A DNA stretch of 64,000 nucleotides, taken from the NCBI GenBank assembly GCA_965220315.1, contig CBDCPP010000001.1:248001-312000 (forward strand). Direction: 5' to 3'. The notes under the pieces were generated by a model. It made no database searches. It was not told where the DNA came from and was given only the letters and a program-made list of their open reading frames with translations. This document shows positions 1-9,240 of this stretch, one piece after another (position 1 is the first letter of the stretch; every line of letters begins with the position of its first letter). Made by a program: the position numbers and the translations under genes. The stretch comes from JAPOXK01 sp965220315 (GTDB taxonomy: Bacteria > Chloroflexota > Dehalococcoidia > Bin125).

Positions 1-901
1 CCTCGGGATCGGGTGTCAGGTAGACGAACAGGTCCGGTCCGTTCCGCACCGAGTATTCCTGGAAGCGTAGGATCAAGTTGCCGTCCGGATCGCTCACCAG
101 CAGCACGTCGCCGCTCCCTGTGTGGAACGCATCCGTCCCCATGAGCACGCCACTCGAGATCAGGCTGCCAGCCCTCTCAGCATCGGCCGTGGCGCCGGCT
201 GCGCTGGACGTATCCATCCCTGTCGCCTCGCCCGTCGGCGCGCTCTCCTCAGCCGTCGTCATCGCATCAGGTGCGACAGGCGTGGCAGTGATAGCCTCGC
301 CTTCTTCCGCCGCGTCGGGTTCGACCGTCGCCGGCTCGACCCCTACCGGCTCCACCGAACTCGCCACTTCGAAACCGAGCATCTCGTCAAGCCTCGTCCC
401 CTCGTCAAACAGCGGCCCCAGTAGCCAGATCGAGAGCCACACTCCCGCCGCTAGTGCGCCGGCTCCCGCCAAGGCGCCGCCGCCCAACACGGCTGGGTTT
501 CGCCTTGCCCATTCGAAGCGCTCCCGAGTCACGTGTTGCGAGAAATCCGTGCAAGCGGCCATGACTAACAAGACGGCCATCGGCATCAAAACCGCGTGCG
601 CTAAGAACATGCCGCCGCCTAGCGCGATAGCCGCCAGCAGCAGCCGCAGAAGAGTCACCCGATGCCAAAGCGCCCCTACCGCGATGCCCGTCGCAGCCAG
701 TGCGCCCAGCCCCAGCACCATCCGTAGCGTTTCGCCCTCCAGCCCCGTGAAGCGCACCGCTCCTTCGCGTAGGAAATCGGCCGCTGCCTGCGAGCTAAGT
801 ACGTAACCGGAAGCGGCTATCCCTGCTACCGCGGCCAGCGCTAGCAATAGGTGCCGGAGCATATCCACGCGATGGGGAGCCAAGACGGGGCTCGAAAGCA
901 T
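1..901 (-). CDS. Membrane protein with C-terminal DM13 domain (partial at window edge)
   Basis: The visible 300 codons run off the left edge of the window. The start is an ATG at 901, preceded by GGTAGGAG at good spacing. The N-terminal half has about four hydrophobic helices (roughly residues 15-32, 60-75, 85-115 and 138-160). A Thr/Glu/Ala-rich linker follows (about 170-245), then a beta-rich module whose pattern (HTGSGDVLL, LRFQEYSVRNGPDLFVYLT) is that of the DM13 domain. DM13 modules occur in secreted and membrane proteins and have been proposed to act in redox or electron transfer; that role is an extrapolation here. The domain would lie outside the cytoplasm after the last helix. The C-terminus is outside the window. 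Confidence 0.75.
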   Translation of the reverse strand, partial: MLSSPVLAPHRVDMLRHLLLALAAVAGIAASGYVLSSQAAADFLREGAVRFTGLEGETLRMVLGLGALAATGIAVGALWHRVTLLRLLLAAIALGGGMFLAHAVLMPMAVLLVMAACTDFSQHVTRERFEWARRNPAVLGGGALAGAGALAAGVWLSIWLLGPLFDEGTRLDEMLGFEVASSVEPVGVEPATVEPDAAEEGEAITATPVAPDAMTTAEESAPTGEATGMDTSSAAGATADAERAGSLISSGVLMGTDAFHTGSGDVLLVSDPDGNLILRFQEYSVRNGPDLFVYLTPDPE

Positions 902-1268
902 ATCGGTCTCCTACCCAAATCAGCAGCGCCATTCGTCCGCTCCGTCCCGCCGGCCATTTCCTGCCTGTGGCGCGAGAGGAGATCACACAAGCCAGGGTAC
1001 GTGTCCTCCTCTAAGTTTCCCACAGCAGGCCTGATAGCTAGCTGCGCTGATGCCTAACTGGACTGACGGCTGGGCAAAGTGCGTGGCACTCTCGCTGAGG
1101 GCCTTCAGCCTTCTGGACACTAGCTTTCGCCGGAATGACGCGAGAGGCGGTTGGAGAGCTATACAAGCGTCTCTCCTTAACGGAAGCGGCCCTGCGTGGC
1201 GCCGTTGCATCACCTTCTCGACGAGGTGAGCATTTACTGAACCGCGTGAAGGCTGTTATCCCACCACA
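902..1268. other. Intergenic region between divergent genes, with an IPA-like repeat
   Basis: No supported gene. Around 1110-1140 lies TTCTGGACAC followed by TTTCGCCGGAATGACG. This is a degenerate copy of the short dispersed element that, in many bacterial genomes, reads as 'VIPAKAGIQ'-type peptides when translated. The rest should hold the promoters of the two divergent genes, but I see no clear -35/-10 pair. Confidence 0.35.
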
Positions 1269-2336
1269 ATGACGCGTATTGGCTTGAAAGTCGGGATCGG
1301 GCTGTTTCTGGCGGCCGTCGCCGCCGTCGCCGCCTTGATGGGGGTGGGCGGAGGCTCGTTCGCAACCCTGCTCGTCGCCTGGGCCTTCGTGCCCGCGCCC
1401 TTCGTGTACGTCTACTGGTGGCTGCGGCCGAGCGAACGGCGCTGGCCGCGAGCGCTGGCCAACGTCTATCTGGGCGCCAGCGTGCTCCTCACCGTTGTGC
1501 TGCTGCTGGGAGTGGCCTGGATCGGCTCCGAGCGGGCCATTCACCCCAGCGTCTGCGACGACATGCCCGAGCTGGCCGAATACCCCGTGCTGGAGGCGGC
1601 GGTCGAGCCGGTTGAGTTCCGCAGCGCAGACGGCACCAGGCTGGCGGGCTGGCTGGCCACCGGCGAGCGTGACGAAGCGGTGGTGCTCCTGCACGGCTAC
1701 CGTTGCGACCGGCGGGAGGTCCTGCCGCATGCCGACATGCTGTACGACGCTGGCTTCACCGTTCTTCTGTTCGATTTCCGCAACCGGGGGGAGAGCGGCG
1801 GCGAGTTCGTGTCCCTCGGCTACTACGAGCGGGAGGACGCCCTGGCCGCGATCGGCTATCTCAAGTCCACGCCCGGCTTGAGCGGCTCCAAGATCGGCCT
1901 GCTGGGACTCTCCCAGGGCGGGGCCACCGCCATCCTGGCGGCAGCGGACAGCGACGACGTGCTGGCCGTGGCGGCCGAGGCATCGTTCCGCAGCGTGGAC
2001 TCGGCCGTCGCCCAGAGTTTCAGCCATTTCGTCGGCCTGCCGGCCTTCCCCTTCGCACCCATCACGGTGTGGCTGGCGGAGCGCAGGACGGGCATCGGCA
2101 CTGGGGAGATCGTGCCCGAGCGGATCGTCGCAGAGCTCTCGCCCACGCCGCTGCTGGTGATGCATGGCCTCGACGACGAGACGATCTCGCTGGCCGACAG
2201 CGAGGCGATCTTCGCGGCGGCGGGCGAGCCTAAGGAGCTCTGGCTGATCCCCGGCGCGGAGCACAGCGAGGGCGCCACCGCCGCCCCGGACGAGTACCGG
2301 CGTCGCATCGTCGCCTTCTTCGACGACAACCTCTAG
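1269..2336 (+). CDS. Membrane-anchored alpha/beta hydrolase (serine hydrolase)
   Basis: 355 aa. Two or three hydrophobic helices occupy residues 5-50 and 65-87, and a hydrolase domain follows from about 115. The nucleophile elbow GLSQG puts the catalytic Ser at residue 215. The oxyanion loop is LLHGYRCD (about 140-147). Acid and base candidates are Asp302/303 (HGLDDETIS) and His332 (GAEHSEG). The fold matches the BAAT/dienelactone-hydrolase-like exported hydrolases (COG1073 type), probably acting on esters or peptides at the outer face of the membrane; the substrate is unknown. The next gene, from 2411, is convergent. Confidence 0.85.
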   Translation: MTRIGLKVGIGLFLAAVAAVAALMGVGGGSFATLLVAWAFVPAPFVYVYWWLRPSERRWPRALANVYLGASVLLTVVLLLGVAWIGSERAIHPSVCDDMPELAEYPVLEAAVEPVEFRSADGTRLAGWLATGERDEAVVLLHGYRCDRREVLPHADMLYDAGFTVLLFDFRNRGESGGEFVSLGYYEREDALAAIGYLKSTPGLSGSKIGLLGLSQGGATAILAAADSDDVLAVAAEASFRSVDSAVAQSFSHFVGLPAFPFAPITVWLAERRTGIGTGEIVPERIVAELSPTPLLVMHGLDDETISLADSEAIFAAAGEPKELWLIPGAEHSEGATAAPDEYRRRIVAFFDDNL

Positions 2337-2410
2337 GGCCCGGAGGCCGGACGGCTCGGTCACGATCCGGACGGGCCGCTGACGAACAGCTTCGCTTTCG
2401 CGGACGCCGG

Positions 2411-4246
2411 TTATTGGTCCGTTCGGTACAGGTAGCGGATATCCCAGAGCGCGTACAAGGTGGGCGTCGTGTTGCCGAAGACATGTCGGACTGCGCTCAA
2501 CCGCTCGGAGAGCGTTGTGTAGATGACCGGCACGTTCTCGGCGGCGATCGCTTGGGCGCGATGGTAGAGCGCCACCCGTTTGTCGTGGTCCAACTCCTGG
2601 CTGGCCCTGATGTACAGGTCGTCGATCTCGGCTTCCCAATCCGTCGCGGGCTGAGGCTGATTCGGGTGCCACAGGTGCAGGGGTTCACTGCTATGCCAGA
2701 GCCCGATGCCGCCGTACGGATCTGATCCGCCGGTGAAGCCGATGACCATCGCCTCCCAGTCGTAGGAGGCGGTCAACTGGGAGACGAGAAGGCCGAACTC
2801 GACCGGCACGTAGTTCGCCTTGACGCCGATCTGATCGAGGCCCTCCTGCAGCCGCAGCGTGACCTTTTCGCGCACGGTGTTGTCGCTGTTGGTCGTGAGC
2901 GAGAACGCGATCGCGTTGCCGGCGCCGTCTTCGCGTATCCCGTCCCCGTTGCTATCGGTCCAGCCGATGCCGTCGAGGATCGCGTTGGCTTTGTCGATGT
3001 CGTATGCGTAGCGGCGGACGTTGGGGTTGTGGAAGTCGCCCGCGGCCGGGCTGATGGAGGACCACTGCGGATAGCCGAGTCCGTCCTGGATCTCCCGGAT
3101 GATCGTCTCCTTGTCGACGCTGTGCGAGACGGCCCGGCGAAACTGCGCGTTCTGGAACCAAGCCAGCTTCTCCGCCGCGAGATACGGCTCGCCGGTTTCG
3201 GGGTTGCTGCCGGGGTTCATGTTGAATGTCAGGAACGTCGTCCCGAAGGCGGGACCGCGCCGGTGGATCGTGAAGTTTCCTTCCTCTTGCAGCGGCTCGA
3301 GGAGCGCGAACTCCTCGCCCAGGACGCCGTGCACGTCCGTCTCCCCTGCCTGGAACTTGGCGAGTTCAGCCTCTAGGTTCGGCACGATCTCGTAAATCAC
3401 CCCGTCCAAGTACGGCAGGCGGTTGCCGGCGTCGTCCCTGAGCCAGTAGTTCGGGTTGTGCCGCAGGACCAGACGTTCACCGGGATCCCAGCGCTCAATG
3501 GTGAAAGGACCCGTGCCGATGACCGCGGCCGGATCCGTGTCGATGTCCCATGTCGAGACAAACGTGCCGTCATCCACGTGCGGCTCGAGGATGTGCTTGG
3601 GGTAGATGGCGGTGCCCATGGAGCGGAGAAAGGGCGCGAAGGGCACCGGCAGCACGATCTGGACCGTGTACGCGTCCAGCGCCGTGACGCTCATCGGCGC
3701 TTCCTGCCAGCCGCCGCTCTCCTCGTCCGGGAAGCGGAAGGTGAATGCCGACCGGCTGCTGGCGGGGATGTCGTCGTTGTAGATGATCCGGTTGAAGGTG
3801 AAGTCCACGTCGTGGGCGCTGAAGCTCTGCCCGTCGTGCCAGGTGACGTCTCTGCGCAGGTGGAAGGTCCAGGTCAGACCGTCATCCGAACGTTCCCAGG
3901 ACTCCGCCAGCGCGGGCTCGACCTGGTCTGTCAGCCAGGAGGTCTCGGTCAGCCCTTCGAACAGGATGCCCAGAATGCCCGACGAAGAGGCGTCGTTGGC
4001 GATGGCCAGATTCAAGGTCAGCGGCTCGCCGATCGTCGCCAGCGTCAACGTCCCGCCCGGCTGCCCGATGGCGTACTCGAACTCCTCGGCGTTCTCGCGC
4101 AGTTGATCGACGGTTGGGTTGGAAGCGGCGGGCGTGCTCCCGTCATCGTCCGCGCAGGCGAGCGCGGCGAGCAGACCCGAGATGACGAGGAGAGCAAGAA
4201 ATCCCAGGCGTGGCCGTAGCCATATTCGCATCAGATCAACCGTCAT
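2411..4246 (-). CDS. ABC transporter solute-binding lipoprotein, family 5 (oligopeptide/nickel type)
   Basis: 611 aa, the usual length for SBP_bac_5 proteins. A signal peptide with a lipobox-like end (LLAALAC) puts the lipidated Cys near residue 31. Family features follow: GTLTLATIGEP near the start, the SBP_5 signature around 'ALAESWERSDDGLTWTFHLR', VTWHDGQSFSAHDV, and a long two-lobed domain. It should deliver peptides or similar solutes to an ABC permease, but no permease or ATPase gene lies nearby, so it is an orphan binding protein here. The ATG at 4246 has AGGGG upstream; the internal ATG at 4231 has no ribosome-binding site. Confidence 0.92.
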   Translation of the reverse strand: MTVDLMRIWLRPRLGFLALLVISGLLAALACADDDGSTPAASNPTVDQLRENAEEFEYAIGQPGGTLTLATIGEPLTLNLAIANDASSSGILGILFEGLTETSWLTDQVEPALAESWERSDDGLTWTFHLRRDVTWHDGQSFSAHDVDFTFNRIIYNDDIPASSRSAFTFRFPDEESGGWQEAPMSVTALDAYTVQIVLPVPFAPFLRSMGTAIYPKHILEPHVDDGTFVSTWDIDTDPAAVIGTGPFTIERWDPGERLVLRHNPNYWLRDDAGNRLPYLDGVIYEIVPNLEAELAKFQAGETDVHGVLGEEFALLEPLQEEGNFTIHRRGPAFGTTFLTFNMNPGSNPETGEPYLAAEKLAWFQNAQFRRAVSHSVDKETIIREIQDGLGYPQWSSISPAAGDFHNPNVRRYAYDIDKANAILDGIGWTDSNGDGIREDGAGNAIAFSLTTNSDNTVREKVTLRLQEGLDQIGVKANYVPVEFGLLVSQLTASYDWEAMVIGFTGGSDPYGGIGLWHSSEPLHLWHPNQPQPATDWEAEIDDLYIRASQELDHDKRVALYHRAQAIAAENVPVIYTTLSERLSAVRHVFGNTTPTLYALWDIRYLYRTDQ

Positions 4247-4668
4247 GTCCGCTTGCCCCTCTGAACGTGCTGGCTATTTTGGCGATGGTAGGCAATCACG
4301 GCGCTATGGCCATTTCTTGCCGTTGCATTGCCCTGAGCGGGAATATCGAGCGGCTCAAGCGCTCCTCACGGTCATTCGGTACGGAGACGCTCGGCCCAGG
4401 CCACGCTCCTCGCTGAGAGTGTGGCTAATCCCCGAGTATGAAAGAGCTGGTGATGGGTTCTCAAGAACTCAAACCATGGACATTCGGGTTAAACACTTTT
4501 TCTACGGAAGTCAGGACCGGATACTCCAGCGATCGTGGTCTATACGAGTACCAGCTACGTAAAACTCTGGCACCACAGTTCAAGGGACTGAAAGGATCAG
4601 TCGTCCACGGCGCTTATCCGCCGAGGCGTGTGATCTAGTCGGCAAGGCGATTGCGCGGGCGGACGCCG
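4247..4668. other. Intergenic region, no supported gene
   Basis: This separates two genes read leftwards. A 66-codon plus-strand ORF (4438-4638) is open but has no recognisable domain, and I do not call it. The GC content is visibly lower than in the flanking genes. Confidence 0.3.
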
Positions 4669-5478
4669 TCAGGCGTCGGTTGCGCTCCTTCTGCGTGACT
4701 TGAGCCAGATGGTGGCGGTTATAGCCCCGATCAGCAGCCCGACCACGACCCCGGTTGTTACTTCCAGGACGTTCGTGCCCCCGCCACCACTGGTCAGGGC
4801 CATCAGCTCGCGCGGCTCTTGCGAGAAGGGGTCAAGGTTCCAGATCAGCGCGCTGCCATCGACCGCGTCGGCGTTGTGCTCCACGATGTCGCCTGGCAGA
4901 TCGAGCCGGATGGTGAACTCGAAGTCCTCCAGTAGTAACTCGACCAAACCGCTGTCGAGGATATCGTCGCCGACGATATCGCCGTCGCCGCTGGACAGCG
5001 TCTCCTGGAACGGCGACACGACGGCGGCGAAGCGCCAGCCGCCGTCGTCGCGGAGCAGGTCGAAACGCTCAAAGAGGTTGGTCGGCCCCAGCCCAGACAG
5101 TTCGCCGGAGAGATCGGCGCCGGCATCCGACAGCGCGGCATTGATCGCGTCGTTGACATCGTCGCTCGCCGCGAACGGGAGCCTGATGCGTGCGCCCCTG
5201 AAGCCGTCCTCGTCATACTCCTCAATGGTGGCGCCGGGCGGCAGGTCGGCCTCATCGAGGTCGATGAAGGAGTTCTCGATCTCGGTAGCGCCGTCCTCGG
5301 CGAGGGCAAGGAACCTGGTGTCCACGGCGCTCAGCAAGGAGATCTCGCCCGAGCCGTCGTCGTTCAGGTGGATGGCGATCTCGATGCGCGCGCAACCGGT
5401 GAGCACCAGCGCGCTGGCGAGCAGCGCCAGCAGGACCAAGCCGCGCAGATAAGCTGGCGCGCCTGTCAGTGAAACCAT
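4669..5478 (-). CDS. LppM-like lipoprotein with C-terminal membrane helix
   Basis: 269 aa from the ATG at 5478 (a TTG at 5487 would add three residues). The N-terminus is a clear lipoprotein signal ending in LVLTGC. The mature part opens with CARIEIAIHLNDDGSGEI, the pattern of the LppM (DUF3153) domain, where a beta-strand pair with 'DGSG' follows the lipidated Cys. A single transmembrane helix (about 240-260, VVGLLIGAITATIWL) precedes a short basic tail, so the protein may be held at both ends. LppM proteins are envelope lipoproteins of unclear biochemical role; no function is assigned here. Confidence 0.75.
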   Translation of the reverse strand: MVSLTGAPAYLRGLVLLALLASALVLTGCARIEIAIHLNDDGSGEISLLSAVDTRFLALAEDGATEIENSFIDLDEADLPPGATIEEYDEDGFRGARIRLPFAASDDVNDAINAALSDAGADLSGELSGLGPTNLFERFDLLRDDGGWRFAAVVSPFQETLSSGDGDIVGDDILDSGLVELLLEDFEFTIRLDLPGDIVEHNADAVDGSALIWNLDPFSQEPRELMALTSGGGGTNVLEVTTGVVVGLLIGAITATIWLKSRRRSATDA

Positions 5479-5536
5479 GGGACCCAAGGTATCAGGTAGC
5501 GTCCGAAGTGCCTCATCCGGTCGCGAACAGTTTCAT

Positions 5537-5962
5537 TTAAGATGACGAATCCGTTTTCGCTGCGGAGGCGCCGGCGCCCGCGACGATCCCGGCCGGGTCC
5601 GTGGCCAGCAGGACCGAGCGGACCACGCTCTCGTCGCGGTAGCGGCTGACCGCTTGATAGGTCTCCGAGGTGATCAGAGACAGGAGCGCTTGGCGCGACG
5701 GGTAGCGCACCAAGAGGACCAGGTCCCAGGCGTCTTCCTTACGGCCGCTGAGGAGTTCCGCCCCGTGCCCGGAGTAGACGATCTCGCAGTCGACCTCCGC
5801 CAGGAGCGGCGCGACGCGGCGGCCGTACTCGGCGTAGCCTTCGGCCCCGCCCTCGGGCTGCAAGGCGATCAGATTGAGCATGTAGACGGGACCCTCGTCC
5901 GCGCGGGTGGCGAAGGCCTTCAGGGCCTCCGGGTTGATCGGGTCGATCGGCATGGCGGCCAT
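5537..5962 (-). CDS. DUF1330 family protein
   Basis: 141 aa from the ATG at 5962; a second ATG nine bases in could also serve. The reading frame stays open far upstream, but that part overlaps the real divergent gene at 6176 and is not credible coding. Features of the DUF1330/ferredoxin-like fold include PVYMLNLIAL, YGRRVAPLL and the conserved 'DLVLLVRYPSRQALLSLI' strand-helix. Family members are small dimeric alpha/beta barrels of unknown activity, related to ABM/EthD-like domains. The tail (about 125-141) is low-complexity Ala/Ser. Confidence 0.8.
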   Translation of the reverse strand: MAAMPIDPINPEALKAFATRADEGPVYMLNLIALQPEGGAEGYAEYGRRVAPLLAEVDCEIVYSGHGAELLSGRKEDAWDLVLLVRYPSRQALLSLITSETYQAVSRYRDESVVRSVLLATDPAGIVAGAGASAAKTDSSS

Positions 5963-6175
5963 GCTAGCCCGCCGGAGACCGCTTCTTCCGATCCGGTCCT
6001 CTCGGATTACGGGCTGCTGGCTCAGGACTCTCCCGTGTCGAAGAGCGCGGCACGGACGGAGTGCAGCTGAGACATCGAAAAGCGTGGGGGAGGGACTTGA
6101 GAGAGGGTGTTCCGCGCCTTTTGCCGCACATAATTGCGTTATGATTGCTCGCAGTGTGCTGAAACAAGGGTCGGG

Positions 6176-8782
6176 ATGGAGCGGACAGCCAGACCGCATC
6201 GCATAAGGGTGGTGGGTGCCAGCGAGAGCGCCGGTCGGCTGATGGTGCCTCCCCCGATTCTTCTCACGGATGACCCCCGGCGCAACCGTGTGATGTCGTT
6301 TCTTCTTCTCGTCGCGGCGCTCTGCCTCGTGGCAGTGCTGATTGTCCTCCTGCTCTCCTCGGTTTTTGCTCCAATCAGCAGCAGGGACCTCGCGCCCAAC
6401 AGCCTCACCGCGGAGATGGTGGACGGTGTGGTGACGTTGACCTGGAACGCTCCGGCCCGCGACGCCGAATCCGTGACCGGCTACGAGATCCTGCGTCGCA
6501 TGCCGGCGAGCCAGGACGCCATGCAGATCCTCGTGGCCGATACCGGCTCTACCAATACGACCTACACCGACACTGCAGCCAATGAACTCGGGGCTCTCTA
6601 CCACTACCAGGTCGTGGCGCTGCGCGGCAGCGAGAAGAGCGTACGGTCCAACTCCGTCTACATCATGCTGCCTGGAGAGGCCCGGGCGTCGGAGCAGCAC
6701 GGCACGATCCTCGGCGACGCCGGATCGGGTGATCAGGAACCGGGCAGCGAGAACGTGCCCCCGGCCAATCCGACGGTGGAGCTAACCGATTACCAGGCGC
6801 CGCCCGGCAGCGCGGAATGCGAGAGCACCAGCACCGTCCGGTGTTACGCCGAGAACGGCACGGTGGCGGTAGTCAAGGCGCGCATGACTGATGCGGCGGG
6901 AACCACGCTCACCTGGTCGCTGTCTGGCGGCGACAGCGGCGATTTCTTGATCGACGCCGGTGTCCTCGGTTTCGTCACGCCGCCCGACTACGAGGCCCCG
7001 GCGGACGCCGGTGCGGACAACCGCTACGAGGTGACGCTCCAGGCCTTCGACGGAACGAACTCTGCTTCTCTGGACGTGACCGTCATTGTCACCAACGTGG
7101 ACGAGGAGGGAGTGGTCACCTTGTCGTCGGCACAGCCTCAGGTTGGCGCCGCTCTCAGCGCCACCCTGACCGATCCCGACGGCGGCGTTTCCGGCGTCAC
7201 CTGGCAATGGGCGAGTTCCCCGGACGGCGCGACGGGCTGGAGCACCATCGATGGAGCCGTTGCCGACAGCTACACGCCGGTCGCCGGCGATGCCGGCGAC
7301 TACCTGCGGGTTACGGCCTCCTACGCTGATCCGCAGGGTTCCGGCAAGAGCGCGCAGGCGATATCGGCCAATGCCGTGCGCGAACCGCGCGAAGACGAAG
7401 GCACGCCACGCAAGGATGAGCCGCCGCCGCCGGAAGAGGAGCGCACGCCACGCAAGGATGAGCCGCCGCCGCCGGAAGAGGACTCTGCGCCGGAGTTTCC
7501 CTCCACCGAGACCGGTGTCCGAGGCGTGGCGGAGAACACGCCGGTGGGCACGAATATCGGCGCTCCTGTCACAGCCACTCCCGGCGACTCCACGCAGACC
7601 CTGACCTACGTTCTGGGCGGTACCGACGCGGCGTCTTTCGCCATCGTCAGTTCGTCCGGCCAGTTGCGTACCAAAGCGTCTTTGGACTACGAGGCCAAGA
7701 ACAGCTACTCCGTAATCGTGGTGGCGTACTATTCGCCCAGCTCCTTTGACAGCCTCAATCTAATGATCGCTGTTACCAACGTGGACGAAAAAGGAGCGAT
7801 CACCTTCTCGTTGGCACAGCCTCAGATTGGCGCCGCCCTCAGCGCCACTCTGACCGATCCCGACGGCAGTGTTTCCGGCGTCACCTGGCAATGGGAGAGT
7901 TCCCCGGACGGCGCGACGGGCTGGAAGCGCATCAGCGGGGCCATCGCCGGCAGCTATACGCCGGTGGCCGGCGATGCCGGCAACTATCTGCGGGTCACGG
8001 CCTCTTATACGGACCCGCAGGGTTCCGGCAAGAGCGCGCAGACAGTCTCGGCCAATGCCGTACTGGCGCCGCGAGAAGAAACCCGCAGGTCTGGTTCGAC
8101 CCCCCGTGGGTCCGGCGGCGGCAGTTCTTCTACTGGCGGCGGCAGTTCTTCTACTGGAGCAGACCGGACGCCTGATTCGACCTCCCGAACGGGTGGACAG
8201 TGCCTGACGATCTCGCCTCGCCCACCGTATTGCTTCCGCGTCACTGTCTACGACGCGAACCCCGTTCTCTACACGTACGAATATCTGGAAGAACATCGCT
8301 GGGAGATCTACGCAAGGGACCCAGACAATATTTATTTCTATGTCCGAGAGATCTGCTTCTACTATGCTGCCGCCCGGTCCTATCGTTGCGGCTACGGAAC
8401 TCTATGGTTTCCGCGGCAAGGCCCCTTTGACTACTACCGCGAGAGGCCTCAAGGAACCAGCGGCACTAACTTTGCCTATTGGGCGTCACAGCTTGCAACG
8501 GAACTTTCGAATGCAACCGAGAGCACCTGGTGGATCCAGTACGACGCGGATCCTATGAACGGAAGATTTGGCCAAAGCGGTGAGTTCGAGCCCGGGATCC
8601 TGCACCATATGCGTGACAATCTCAACAATGACCATGGATCGGGCATTACGTATTACTACATGGCTCAAAGGTGCGATCGCTCGCGCGGATGCGGTGAAGT
8701 CCGCTCTTGGACTCCACCAGATGCACCGGTGACCATCGAGAACCTGACCGAAGCTCTCGCGGTCCTGCCGCAGGCTCGATAG
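6176..8782 (+). CDS. Large surface protein with FN3, cadherin-like and repeated Ig-like modules
   Basis: About 868 aa. The ATG at 6176 has AAGGG seven bases upstream; an upstream in-frame TTG is less likely. A signal anchor (about 40-65, FLLLVAALCLVAVLIVLLL) is followed by a fibronectin type III domain (about 75-165) with 'VTLTWNAP' and 'GYEILRR'. Two copies of a cadherin-like plus Ig-like block follow, each beginning near VTNVDE and containing GVTWQW and YTPVAGDAG; they are separated by a charged Pro linker. A Ser/Gly linker then leads to an aromatic- and Cys-rich C-terminal domain (about 675-868) that I do not recognise. It is probably an adhesin or other extracellular structural protein. 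Confidence 0.8.
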   Translation: MERTARPHRIRVVGASESAGRLMVPPPILLTDDPRRNRVMSFLLLVAALCLVAVLIVLLLSSVFAPISSRDLAPNSLTAEMVDGVVTLTWNAPARDAESVTGYEILRRMPASQDAMQILVADTGSTNTTYTDTAANELGALYHYQVVALRGSEKSVRSNSVYIMLPGEARASEQHGTILGDAGSGDQEPGSENVPPANPTVELTDYQAPPGSAECESTSTVRCYAENGTVAVVKARMTDAAGTTLTWSLSGGDSGDFLIDAGVLGFVTPPDYEAPADAGADNRYEVTLQAFDGTNSASLDVTVIVTNVDEEGVVTLSSAQPQVGAALSATLTDPDGGVSGVTWQWASSPDGATGWSTIDGAVADSYTPVAGDAGDYLRVTASYADPQGSGKSAQAISANAVREPREDEGTPRKDEPPPPEEERTPRKDEPPPPEEDSAPEFPSTETGVRGVAENTPVGTNIGAPVTATPGDSTQTLTYVLGGTDAASFAIVSSSGQLRTKASLDYEAKNSYSVIVVAYYSPSSFDSLNLMIAVTNVDEKGAITFSLAQPQIGAALSATLTDPDGSVSGVTWQWESSPDGATGWKRISGAIAGSYTPVAGDAGNYLRVTASYTDPQGSGKSAQTVSANAVLAPREETRRSGSTPRGSGGGSSSTGGGSSSTGADRTPDSTSRTGGQCLTISPRPPYCFRVTVYDANPVLYTYEYLEEHRWEIYARDPDNIYFYVREICFYYAAARSYRCGYGTLWFPRQGPFDYYRERPQGTSGTNFAYWASQLATELSNATESTWWIQYDADPMNGRFGQSGEFEPGILHHMRDNLNNDHGSGITYYYMAQRCDRSRGCGEVRSWTPPDAPVTIENLTEALAVLPQAR
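7087..7378 (+). repeat. Ig-like module, copy 1 (second copy at 7771-8062)
   Basis: This stretch of the surface protein gene is nearly identical, offset by 684 bp, to 7771-8062. Both encode VTNVDE, the GVTWQW strand, YTPVAGDAG and a DPQGSGKSAQ end. High DNA identity across an otherwise diverged protein suggests recent duplication or gene conversion. Confidence 0.8.
7401..7482 (+). repeat. Two tandem 42-bp units encoding a charged Pro linker
   Basis: Two almost identical 42-bp units (7401-7440 and 7443-7482) encode TPRKDEPPPPEEE, a flexible acidic/basic spacer between the two Ig-like blocks. Confidence 0.8.
7771..8062 (+). repeat. Ig-like module, copy 2
   Basis: Second copy of the block at 7087-7378, with only scattered substitutions. 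Confidence 0.8.
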
Positions 8783-8884
8783 AGTCCCGCTGGCCGGATT
8801 CGGTGATAGTTCCCGGGAAGGCGCTCTGCGCAGCCCGGTACTATAAAAGGAATGGGATTACCTGAGAAGCACTAAGCAACTGCG

Positions 8885-9154
8885 ATGGCAAAAAGGGCAA
8901 GCCGAAAAGCGATAAAGGCGGCACTCGCGGGACCGGAGAAGATACGGTTCCTCGCATCGATGCTTATCCCTGAGCGACGCAAGCAAGGCTTTACCCACGT
9001 TCGCTTAGGTGACGATAGTTCGTGCCCAGAGGATGCCGATTCAGCGTGGACGATCGATCGCTACGAGCGCCATCTGGCCGATCATCCCACCTGCCAACGC
9101 CGCGTTGTTTCTTGGCTCAAAGGGGCGGATGGCCGAGGCCAGGTGCCTGGGTAA
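8885..9154 (+). CDS. Small hypothetical protein
   Basis: 89 aa. The N-terminus is strongly basic (MAKRASRKAIKAAL) and the C-terminal part has 'YERHLADHPTCQRRVVSWL', which could form a short helix. No family is recognised, and the ribosome-binding site is weak. It sits alone between two much larger genes. Coding is plausible from composition but not proven. Confidence 0.35.
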   Translation: MAKRASRKAIKAALAGPEKIRFLASMLIPERRKQGFTHVRLGDDSSCPEDADSAWTIDRYERHLADHPTCQRRVVSWLKGADGRGQVPG

Positions 9155-9240
9155 ACAGCGGTATAATCCCCTATCGGATCCCATTCCGGAACGGTAAGCC
9201 ATCACGCCGGCCGAGCAGCCCGACAAAGTTTCTTCGAGGG

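Noticed and set aside
78..806. 242-codon plus-strand frame
   Set aside because: Antisense of the DM13 membrane protein, which has a ribosome-binding site, membrane helices and a recognisable domain; this frame is Ser/Pro/Ala-rich low complexity.
1038..2672. 544-codon minus-strand frame
   Set aside because: Antisense of the alpha/beta hydrolase, whose catalytic motifs are all on the plus strand.
4438..4638. 66-codon plus-strand ORF
   Set aside because: No family, no clear ribosome-binding site, lone position in an intergenic region.
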